From NCBI GenBank assembly GCA_003451645.1, contig DMER01000163.1:1251-11968 (forward strand): a DNA stretch of 10,718 nucleotides, read 5' to 3'. The DNA comes from Alphaproteobacteria bacterium (lineage in GTDB: Bacteria; Pseudomonadota; Alphaproteobacteria; Micropepsales; Micropepsaceae). The position numbers and the translations under genes were made by a program. Positions 1 to 5,266 of the stretch are shown here, one piece after another (within the stretch, counting starts at the first letter, position 1; each line of letters opens with the position of its first letter). The notes beneath the pieces were generated by a model, which ran no database searches, had not been told where the DNA came from, and saw only the letters and a list, made by a program, of their open reading frames with translations.

Positions 1-512
1 AGGTAATAGGCGTGCTCCCACACATCGATGGTGAGGAGGGCCGTTTGCCCATGGGCCATCGGCAGGTCGGCATTTGAGGTCTTGGTGATCTTGAGCTTGC
101 CGCCTTCCGACACCAGCCAGCCCCAGCCCGACCCGAATTGGCTGACGGTTGTCTCGGCGAGCGTCTTCTTCATCGCCTCAAAGCCGCCGAGGTCGCGGTC
201 GATCGCCGCCAGCAACTTGCCCGACGGCATTTGTTGCTTGGGCGAGAGCGAGTGCCAATAGAAATTGTGGTTCCAGCATTGCGCAGCATTGTTGAAGAGG
301 CCAGCTCGGCCTGCATCCTTGGCCGCGAACATGACAACCTCTTCCAGGCTGTGGTCGGCCTGCGGCGTGCCTGCGATCAGCTTGGCCATATTGTCGAAAT
401 AGGCCTTGTGGTGCTTGCCATAGTGGAAGCTCAGGGTATGTGCCGAGATGGTGGGCGCCAGCGCCGTATCGGCAAAGGGCAAAGGTTGTTGGGTCAGGGG
501 GGATTTCTTCAT
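1..512 (-). CDS. sodB: Fe-type superoxide dismutase, 3' end cut off by the window edge
   Basis: This enzyme converts superoxide to oxygen and hydrogen peroxide, probably in the cytoplasm, since no signal peptide is visible. About 170 residues of a family that usually has 190-200 are present. The metal ligands of Fe/Mn dismutases can all be read: His30 in FHYGKHHKAY, His82 in WNHNFYW, and Asp163 and His167 in DVWEHAYY, where the window ends. Gln78 in NNAAQCWNH sits where iron enzymes carry their active-site glutamine; manganese enzymes place that glutamine elsewhere. Iron is therefore the likelier metal, though cambialistic use cannot be excluded. The ATG at 512 is preceded by AAGGA at a normal distance, which supports this start. 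Only the C-terminal 25 or so residues are missing. The gene appears to be a single transcription unit reading out of the window, with its own upstream region at 513-726. Confidence 0.95.
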   Translation of the reverse strand, partial: MKKSPLTQQPLPFADTALAPTISAHTLSFHYGKHHKAYFDNMAKLIAGTPQADHSLEEVVMFAAKDAGRAGLFNNAAQCWNHNFYWHSLSPKQQMPSGKLLAAIDRDLGGFEAMKKTLAETTVSQFGSGWGWLVSEGGKLKITKTSNADLPMAHGQTALLTIDVWEHAYY

Positions 513-534
513 GGGCGTTCCTTCATGCAATGGG

Positions 535-547
535 GGACCTTCGGTCC
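535..547 (-). other. Small hairpin in the presumed sodB leader
   Basis: GGACC and GGTCC pair perfectly around a three-base loop, 23-35 bases upstream of the sodB start codon and just before its ribosome binding site. It would lie in the 5' untranslated region if transcription starts at the candidate promoter. A role in mRNA stability or translation is speculation. Confidence 0.3.
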
Positions 548-567
548 AGGCCAATAATCGGCGGGAC

Positions 568-595
568 ATTAGCCGGGAAGTGGACGGGGTTCCAA
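568..595 (-). promoter_or_regulatory. Candidate sigma-70-like promoter of sodB
   Basis: Reading the minus strand, TTGGAA (590-595) and GCTAAT (568-573) are separated by 16 bases, each matching four of six consensus positions. They lie about 55-85 bases upstream of the sodB start. Such matches arise by chance, and alphaproteobacterial promoters are often loose, so this is only a plausible site. Confidence 0.3.
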
Positions 596-726
596 ATTTT
601 TCAAGACCTGTCCCCAGGGATGTCGGGACTGGCGTAGGGCGCTGGGAGGCGGGGGGAGTGCCCCGTGAGGGGCGAGGGGGGCACTGGCCGGGATAACAAC
701 AAAATTTGTCATTCCGGGCGAAGCGC

Positions 727-1041
727 TCAGCGGTTTTGCCTATGTTTCAACACCGCAGGCAGATCCCGCCGCCCATCGATGATGCGATGAATGCGCACCC
801 GGCGAAGTCGCGGATGCACTGTGCAGAACACAATGTGCCCCCGGACGGCATACTGCCGGAACTTTGGCATGTAAGGTGAGACCCGCCCCATACGAGGCAG
901 AATTGCCAGGGTAAGAAACGACGTTGTAATCCGGGCCAACAGGGTCTCTGCAGCCTTGGGATTGATTTGCGCGACAAAGGCCTCGATCTCTGCCAAATCG
1001 ATCTGCGCCGACAGAGTCACGTCGACGTCATAGGGCTTCAT
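727..1041 (-). CDS. ParE/RelE-family toxin of a type II toxin-antitoxin module
   Basis: This is a 104-residue basic protein with the layout of the ParE/RelE toxin superfamily. An N-terminal beta strand (MKPYDVDVTLSAQIDL) is followed by two helices (about residues 14-45), then strands ending in the family-typical segments RQYAVRGHIVFCTV (62-75) and IHRIIDGRRDL (84-94). RelE relatives inhibit translation by cutting mRNA on the ribosome, while ParE relatives poison DNA gyrase. The C-terminal IHRI..GRRDL pattern resembles the ParE side more, but I cannot decide by eye. Its ATG overlaps the TGA of the upstream gene as ATGA, which is the usual translational coupling of antitoxin to toxin. The reading frame is intact, with no sign of decay. 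The length is normal for the family. Confidence 0.85.
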   Translation of the reverse strand: MKPYDVDVTLSAQIDLAEIEAFVAQINPKAAETLLARITTSFLTLAILPRMGRVSPYMPKFRQYAVRGHIVFCTVHPRLRRVRIHRIIDGRRDLPAVLKHRQNR

Positions 1042-1289
1042 TTTGCTCTGACGTGGCGCAGGCGCCCGGCGCGACCCAGGCGCAAGGCCGCCAAGGGGTC
1101 GGCCGGATCGAAGCGGGTGACGCGCCCAGCCCGCACATCAGCCTCAGAGTCTCTTAGCTTCGCCCGCACAGCGTTTTCATTCCGCTTGAACCACTGATCG
1201 GTCTGCGCATCTGTCAAGACCGCTTCCTCTGGGTCGAGGGGCACAGATACGGATTTGTGTCTCTTGGGATTTGATTGCGCCTTTGTCAT
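1038..1289 (-). CDS. Antitoxin partner of the ParE/RelE-like toxin
   Basis: This is an 83-residue charged protein directly upstream of the toxin and overlapping it by four bases. The position, size and coupling identify it as the antitoxin; the sequence itself is not strongly diagnostic. The N-terminal part (residues 8-18, PKRHKSVSVPL) could form the DNA-contacting strand of a ribbon-helix-helix or related fold. Residues 28-60 look helical and end in a segment (SEADVRAGRVTRFDP) like the toxin-wrapping tails of several antitoxin families. The ATG at 1289 has no visible Shine-Dalgarno sequence. An in-frame TTG at 1334 has a well-placed GAGGG and would add 15 residues (98 in total). A third possibility is a short leader ORF whose stop overlaps the 1289 ATG. 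I prefer 1289 because the protein then begins like typical antitoxins, but the start is open. Confidence 0.75.
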   Translation of the reverse strand: MTKAQSNPKRHKSVSVPLDPEEAVLTDAQTDQWFKRNENAVRAKLRDSEADVRAGRVTRFDPADPLAALRLGRAGRLRHVRAK

Positions 1290-1330
1290 GATTGGAAGAG
1301 GATACCACAATGGCGCGGTTTTTGGTCCAT
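1286..1330 (-). CDS. Possible 14-codon leader ORF coupled to the antitoxin start
   Basis: An ATG at 1330 opens a 14-codon frame (MDQKPRHCGILFQS) whose TGA (1286-1288) overlaps the antitoxin ATG as ATGA. GAGGG at 1342-1346 lies 11 bases upstream of the ATG. The antitoxin ATG lacks its own ribosome binding site, so translation could be delivered by re-initiation. The same GAGGG could instead serve the in-frame TTG at 1334, in which case this ORF is not real. The frame is too short to judge from coding statistics. Confidence 0.25.
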   Translation of the reverse strand: MDQKPRHCGILFQS

Positions 1331-1450
1331 TCAATTTTGTTCCCTCACACTGGTGCGCGGTGTTGGCGGCGGGGTAGCAGAGGGGTTTGTCATCCCAACC
1401 AAGGGAGGCGCGGCATGCGGGCTTAAGATCTGGCGCGTGAGGCCCCCACC

Positions 1451-1483
1451 CCCAGCCTGTATCCGTAGCGGATACTGGCTGGG
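1451..1483. repeat. Long imperfect hairpin in the spacer after the secreted protein gene
   Basis: Two 14-base arms (1451-1464 and 1470-1483) are inverted copies of each other with one mismatch, around a five-base loop (GTAGC). This is by far the strongest secondary structure in the spacer. It follows the stop codon of the minus-strand gene ending at 1530, so it could end or protect that transcript. It has no T-run on either side, so it is not a classical intrinsic terminator. It may equally be part of a dispersed palindromic element. Confidence 0.6.
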
Positions 1484-1488
1484 ACCGA

Positions 1489-1501
1489 CCCCAAAATGGG
1501 G
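1489..1501. repeat. Second, smaller hairpin next to the long one
   Basis: CCCCA and TGGGG pair around AAA, six bases from the long hairpin and about 30 bases beyond the stop codon of the secreted protein gene. Together the two hairpins probably mark the 3' end of that minus-strand transcript, or belong to one intergenic repeat. Confidence 0.4.
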
Positions 1502-1529
1502 GAGGATGAGGATTTGCTCCGTCTGCGGA

Positions 1530-1916
1530 TTACATCCCAGCCTTGATCTCGACCGCGATTTTTTGGTTGTTGGCGTCCATCTGTTCCCACTTGTCACCAG
1601 CCTTTTTGCCGCCGCCCACGAACTCCGAGCATTGCGGTTTCACACCGCCTTCAGGAGCCTTGGCGCCCGCGGGCAGGACAACCGTCAAGCAAATCTTCTT
1701 GCCGCCGTCGGTCAATTCCCAGGTCGCGTTGGCGTCCTCACCCTTTGGGTTCTTGATCTTGACGCTCTTGTCCGCCTTGAACCAGTAGCTGGTCACTGCC
1801 TTGTCCTTATCGGTGACGAGGACGGTGTTGCCATAGGTGCCCTCCATCGGGTCCATGGCGAAAGCGGCCGCAGAGGTGATGAGCGCCGCGGTGGCGGCGA
1901 TTACGGTATTGCGCAT
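1530..1916 (-). CDS. Small secreted protein of unknown function
   Basis: The product has 128 residues. The first 20 form a standard Sec signal peptide: MRN, a hydrophobic alanine-rich core, and AFA as the cleavage site before MDPMEG. The mature protein of about 108 residues should be periplasmic. It contains two cysteines (Cys76 in KKICLTV and Cys96 in KPQCSEF), which could form one disulfide. It opens with DPMEGTYGNTVLV, a pattern seen in small beta-barrel-like periplasmic proteins that start with 'DPxEGxW'. Several strands alternate with Lys/Gly-rich turns, which fits a small beta-sandwich or barrel. I do not recognise a named family and assign no function. The start is secure, because GGGGAGA lies about 7 bases before the ATG. 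The gene is divergent from the histidine kinase gene across 79 bases, which must hold both promoters. Confidence 0.8.
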   Translation of the reverse strand: MRNTVIAATAALITSAAAFAMDPMEGTYGNTVLVTDKDKAVTSYWFKADKSVKIKNPKGEDANATWELTDGGKKICLTVVLPAGAKAPEGGVKPQCSEFVGGGKKAGDKWEQMDANNQKIAVEIKAGM

Positions 1917-1995
1917 TGTTCAATTCTCCCCAAGGCCGCAGCGTTGTGGTTGATCAGCGGGTGCCGGGCCGTGCCGTCTCGTATCAGCCGCGAAA

Positions 1996-4308
1996 ATGGC
2001 GGAAACGTGGCAATGGTTTACGCGGTGGCAAGGCTGTCTGTGGTTTGCTCTTGGTCTCATGAGTACCCGGGACGTTGTGTGGCTCTATATGGGGATGCTG
2101 ATCGCGGTGGGCCTGGCCCTCGGCGTCATGCTCGTCGCCGCGCCGCGCGCGCTGATCGAGGCTATCCCCGGGCCACTGGGGCTGGCGCTGGCGGGTCTGA
2201 TGGCCGTGGTCATGCTGGCCTTCATCGACACGCTGCGCCGTCTTGATTTGCTGGAGACGCATGCAAGCGGGGTCGCCCATGTCAAGGCGGATTTGGAGGC
2301 CTCGGTCCGGGCACTGCAGCATCGCCAGCGCGAGCTCGTCGCCTCCGAGCAGCGGTTCCGCGGTCTCGTGGATGCGCAAGGCGATGTGATCTTGCGCAAA
2401 GCCGCCGATGGGCGGCTGACCTTTGTGAATGATGCGTTTTGTATCGTGTTTGGCGTGACCCGCGATCAGGTCATCGGGCAGCGCTTGTCGATTGAGGCGC
2501 ATCCGGATGAAAGCGGGGCGCCCAATGCCTATGCCCCCTCCGGCGGACAGCCGCGCATCCGCTATGATCAGCGCATCAAGACGCGCGATGGCTGGCGCTG
2601 GTTTGCCTGGGAGGACTATGTGATCCGCAACGAGGCGGGGGGCCTCGGCGAGACGCAAAGTGTGGGCCGCGACATCACGGATCAGAAGCATCTCGAAGCC
2701 GAATTGCGCGAGGCACGCGATACGGCGCTTCAGGGCGACAAGGCCAAGACGATGTTCCTGGCGACCATGAGCCATGAAATCCGCACACCGATGAATGGCG
2801 TCTTGGGGATGGCGGGCCTGTTGCTCGATACGAAGCTGACACCTGAGCAGCGCACCTATGCCAAGGCAGTGCGCCAATCGGGCGAGGCGCTGCTCGACAT
2901 CATCAACGACATTCTGGACTTCTCCAAGATTGAGTCCGGGACGTTGGAGTTGGAGGAGACGCCCTTCGATCCGCGCTCGCTGGTTGAAAGCGTGGCGGAG
3001 CTGCTGGCGCCGCGCGCGGATGAAAAGGGGATCGAGATTGCGGTTTACGCCCATCCCCGCGCAGCGGCCCGGATCGCGGCGGATGAGGGCCGCGTGCGGC
3101 AAGTGCTGATCAATCTCGCCGGCAATGCGGTCAAGTTCACCGACTTTGGGGGTGTTCGGATCGTCGTTCAGCCGGACGGCGATGGCCGGTTCCTGCGCTT
3201 TGAGGTGCAGGATACGGGTGTGGGCATCTCCAAGGAGGCGCAGGCGCGTATCTTTGATGTCTTTGTGCAAGCGGACTCCTCGCTGGCGCGCAAATATGGC
3301 GGCACGGGCTTGGGCCTCGCCATCAGCCAAAAGGTGGTCACGGCCATGGGGGGCACGATTGGCGTGGAGTCGACACCTGGCAAAGGCTCGAAATTCTGGT
3401 TCACGATCCCCTTCAAGCGGGCGGGGCAGAGCGAGGCAAGCACGGACGCGCAAATGCAAGGGGTTCGCGTGCTGGTGGCAACACAGTACCCTGGCATTGG
3501 CGAGTTTCTGGTGCGCCAATTGTGCGATGCGGGTGCCGATGCCTTTGCCGCGCGCAATTTGGCGGCGGCCGAGACAGCGCTCAACAGCGGCAGTTTCCAA
3601 TTGATGATCACCGATTGGGTCTTGGGCGGGGCGGGCGTTGAGGGCGCGCTGGCGCGGGCCAAGGCCCGGGACCCGAATTTCAAGGCGATCGTGCTCTTGA
3701 GCGCGCAGCAACGCTCGCGCCTGGCCGATGCGGAAGCGCAAGGGTTCAGCGCTTACCTGATCAAGCCCGTGCGGGCGGCCTCGCTCATCACGCGGGCGGT
3801 CAAAGTTTTGGCGGGCACGCCGGACGATGGTGGAGCGTCGGTGGAGGGCGCGGACGAGGGCGCGGAAGTTGCTCAGCCTACGGAGGGCTTGCGCGTGTTG
3901 ATGGCGGAGGACAACCGCATCAACGTGCTGCTGGCCACCAATCTGCTGACCAAGATGGGTCACCGCGTCGACACGGTCGGCAATGGCAAGGAGGCGCTGG
4001 AGGCTCTGTCGCGCGCGCCTTATGATCTGGTGCTGATGGACGTCCATATGCCTGAGATGGATGGGCTGGAAGCCACGCAGCGCATCCGGCGGGCGGAGGC
4101 GGCCTCGGCCCGGCGCGGGCGTCCAGCCTTGCGCATCCCGATTGTGGCGCTGACTGCCAATGCGATGGAGGGCGACCGGCAGGTCTGTCTGGACGCGGGC
4201 ATGGATGATTTCTTGACCAAGCCGCTCGACCCGGAGGCGCTGCGCGCCATCTTGCGGCGCTATACGCCGGGCACTGTGGTTCTGCAAAGCGCCCACAATG
4301 CGGCGTGA
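1996..4308 (+). CDS. Membrane-anchored hybrid sensor histidine kinase with PAS and two receiver domains
   Basis: This 770-residue hybrid kinase should autophosphorylate on histidine and pass the phosphate to its own receivers. Two membrane segments (about 27-48 and 58-77) are followed by a coiled coil (85-118), a PAS sensor domain (about 118-230, ending in SVGRDITDQ) and HisKA with His260 in ATMSHEIRTPMNG. The HATPase has an N box with Asn377 (NLAGNAVKFT), a G1 box with Asp406 (DTGVGI), FVQAD, and a G2 box at 435-440 (GGTGLG). Receiver 1 (490-603) keeps Asp540, Ser569 and Lys590 but has ATQ (495-497) where the metal-binding acidic pair should be. Receiver 2 (631-755) is complete: Glu638, Asp639, Asp682, Thr720, Lys742. 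There is no Hpt domain, so a separate phosphotransfer protein or direct output is expected. Neither the ATG at 1996 nor the one at 2059 has a good ribosome binding site. The latter would start at MSTRDVVWLY and drop a tryptophan-rich stretch. Confidence 0.92.
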   Translation: MAETWQWFTRWQGCLWFALGLMSTRDVVWLYMGMLIAVGLALGVMLVAAPRALIEAIPGPLGLALAGLMAVVMLAFIDTLRRLDLLETHASGVAHVKADLEASVRALQHRQRELVASEQRFRGLVDAQGDVILRKAADGRLTFVNDAFCIVFGVTRDQVIGQRLSIEAHPDESGAPNAYAPSGGQPRIRYDQRIKTRDGWRWFAWEDYVIRNEAGGLGETQSVGRDITDQKHLEAELREARDTALQGDKAKTMFLATMSHEIRTPMNGVLGMAGLLLDTKLTPEQRTYAKAVRQSGEALLDIINDILDFSKIESGTLELEETPFDPRSLVESVAELLAPRADEKGIEIAVYAHPRAAARIAADEGRVRQVLINLAGNAVKFTDFGGVRIVVQPDGDGRFLRFEVQDTGVGISKEAQARIFDVFVQADSSLARKYGGTGLGLAISQKVVTAMGGTIGVESTPGKGSKFWFTIPFKRAGQSEASTDAQMQGVRVLVATQYPGIGEFLVRQLCDAGADAFAARNLAAAETALNSGSFQLMITDWVLGGAGVEGALARAKARDPNFKAIVLLSAQQRSRLADAEAQGFSAYLIKPVRAASLITRAVKVLAGTPDDGGASVEGADEGAEVAQPTEGLRVLMAEDNRINVLLATNLLTKMGHRVDTVGNGKEALEALSRAPYDLVLMDVHMPEMDGLEATQRIRRAEAASARRGRPALRIPIVALTANAMEGDRQVCLDAGMDDFLTKPLDPEALRAILRRYTPGTVVLQSAHNAA

Positions 4309-4384
4309 ATGAGGCGCGCTGCGCAAGGCTGGTCTGCACAATCCCTAGAAAGCGGTTTTCAATAAAGCCCCTCCCGCACTCCGC

Positions 4385-4457
4385 CCTGACAATTGCGGCA
4401 GTCCTGACAGAGAGCCTGTGGTGTTAGGCACGGCGCCACTTCAGCGCTGGGCCTGAC
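4385..4457. repeat. Three short CCTGAC direct repeats upstream of the LuxR-type gene
   Basis: CCTGACA occurs at 4385-4391 and 4403-4409, 18 bases apart start to start. CCTGAC recurs at 4452-4457, about 30 bases before the luxR-type start codon. Repeated words this close to a regulator gene may be binding sites for it or for another factor. They are short and could be chance in GC-rich DNA. No lux-box-like palindrome is visible here. Confidence 0.25.
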
Positions 4458-4470
4458 CTGGCGCGACACT

Positions 4471-4476
4471 CGGGAG
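4471..4476 (+). promoter_or_regulatory. Strong ribosome binding site of the LuxR-type gene
   Basis: GGGAGG lies ten bases before the ATG at 4487. It fixes that start against later in-frame candidates. Confidence 0.7.
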
Positions 4477-4486
4477 GTTCCGTGCC

Positions 4487-5215
4487 ATGGCAGATGTTGG
4501 CCAAGTCAGACAGATACTTTCGGCGGCGGTGAAGGTCGCGAGCGCGAACGACATGCCCCAAGCGATCGAGGATGTGATGCAGGCCGTGCGCCCGCTGGGC
4601 TACACGGTGTGCAATGTGGTCCGGCAAAAAGTCATGCGGGGCGCGTTTGAGGCCGATCTGTTGTACTCAACCGGCGATGCGGGAAGACAAGCCCGCTATG
4701 CCCGGGAATGCGCCGCGGTTGATCCTATGGTGCACCGCACGGCCTCGCTGGGGCAGGTCAAAACCGCGCGCGATATTGGTGCTATGCCGCTTAGGCCGGA
4801 GGAGGTGCGGGCGCTCGACACCATTCGCGAGCTGACAGCGTGCAATGATGCGTGCCTGATCCCTGTGGCGCAAGGCAGTGGCGCGGGCGTTGTGAGCTTT
4901 GCAGGGCACAAGCCGGACACCAGCGCCGCCGTGCGCGACGCGCTCAATGTACTTGGGCATGTGATCTATGACCGGTTCATGGATTTGATGCTGGCGCCTG
5001 AGCCCACACCAACTGGCAAAGCGCTGTCGCGCCGGGAGCGGGAAATTCTCAATTGGGTCGCGCAAGGCAAGTGTGATTCGGAGATTGCCATCATCTTGGG
5101 GATTTCCGAGCGGACCTCGCGCTTTCATATGGCCAATGTGAAGCGCAAATTGCGTGCGCCGACACGGATAGAGGCCGTGACACTGGCTGTGCGGGCGGGC
5201 TTGATCGGCGGGTAG
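4487..5215 (+). CDS. LuxR-family transcriptional regulator, probable solo without acyl-homoserine lactone site
   Basis: The 242-residue protein has a LuxR-type ligand-binding fold (about 5-165), a short proline-rich linker (170-177) and a C-terminal GerE/LuxR helix-turn-helix (179-240). The DNA-binding part is textbook: LSRREREILNWVAQGK with Glu185, Leu188 and Gly194, then the recognition helix in ISERTSRFHMANVKRKL. In the ligand domain, Tyr71, Asp79 and Pro80 match conserved positions of LuxR/TraR. The two tryptophans that contact acyl-homoserine lactones are not there: the first position is a small or charged residue near 67, and the second appears to be Lys92. No luxI is in the window. It therefore looks like a LuxR solo that senses something else or acts without ligand. 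GGGAGG at 4471-4476 supports the ATG at 4487. The gene lies 178 bases downstream of the hybrid kinase on the same strand. Confidence 0.88.
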   Translation: MADVGQVRQILSAAVKVASANDMPQAIEDVMQAVRPLGYTVCNVVRQKVMRGAFEADLLYSTGDAGRQARYARECAAVDPMVHRTASLGQVKTARDIGAMPLRPEEVRALDTIRELTACNDACLIPVAQGSGAGVVSFAGHKPDTSAAVRDALNVLGHVIYDRFMDLMLAPEPTPTGKALSRREREILNWVAQGKCDSEIAIILGISERTSRFHMANVKRKLRAPTRIEAVTLAVRAGLIGG

Positions 5216-5266
5216 GGGCTTGGGCCCTCTCGTGTGGTTCCGCTGGATGGTACACACTGTGGCCGT

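Larger units (their letters stand above)
1335..1529. other. Non-coding spacer, possibly a dispersed intergenic element
   Basis: This spacer of about 195 bases separates the antitoxin from the secreted protein gene and holds the two hairpins. A frame on the minus strand crosses it (1331-1597), but its translation is a low-complexity run of Pro, Gly and Arg with no start context and no resemblance to a protein. The text, with clusters of C and G around the hairpins and the words GTTTGTCATCCC and GGCCCCCACCCCCAG, looks like the intergenic repeats common in alphaproteobacteria. I could not find a second copy in the window. Confidence 0.35.

Noticed and set aside
138..557. 139-codon plus-strand frame opposite sodB
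   Set aside because: The minus strand carries superoxide dismutase with all metal ligands, so this is antisense shadow.
658..684. Inverted repeat GTGCCCC/GGGGCAC between sodB and the toxin gene, considered as a terminator
   Set aside because: The loop is 13 bases, a competing CCCC-GTGA-GGGG stem exists inside it, and no T-run follows. In such G-rich DNA it is probably chance.
1331..1597. 88-codon minus-strand frame in the hairpin spacer
   Set aside because: It overlaps the end of the secreted protein gene, has Pro/Gly-rich low-complexity text, and covers the hairpins. It looks like translated intergenic repeat.
1275..2246. 323-codon plus-strand frame across the secreted protein gene and the kinase start
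   Set aside because: It crosses a signal-peptide gene on the other strand, a non-coding spacer and the start of the kinase in another frame, and it resembles no protein.
1984..4341. 785-codon open frame on the minus strand opposite the histidine kinase gene
   Set aside because: It mirrors the kinase gene in GC-rich DNA. Its translation is Arg/His/Gln-rich with no domain, while the plus strand encodes every kinase motif in order.
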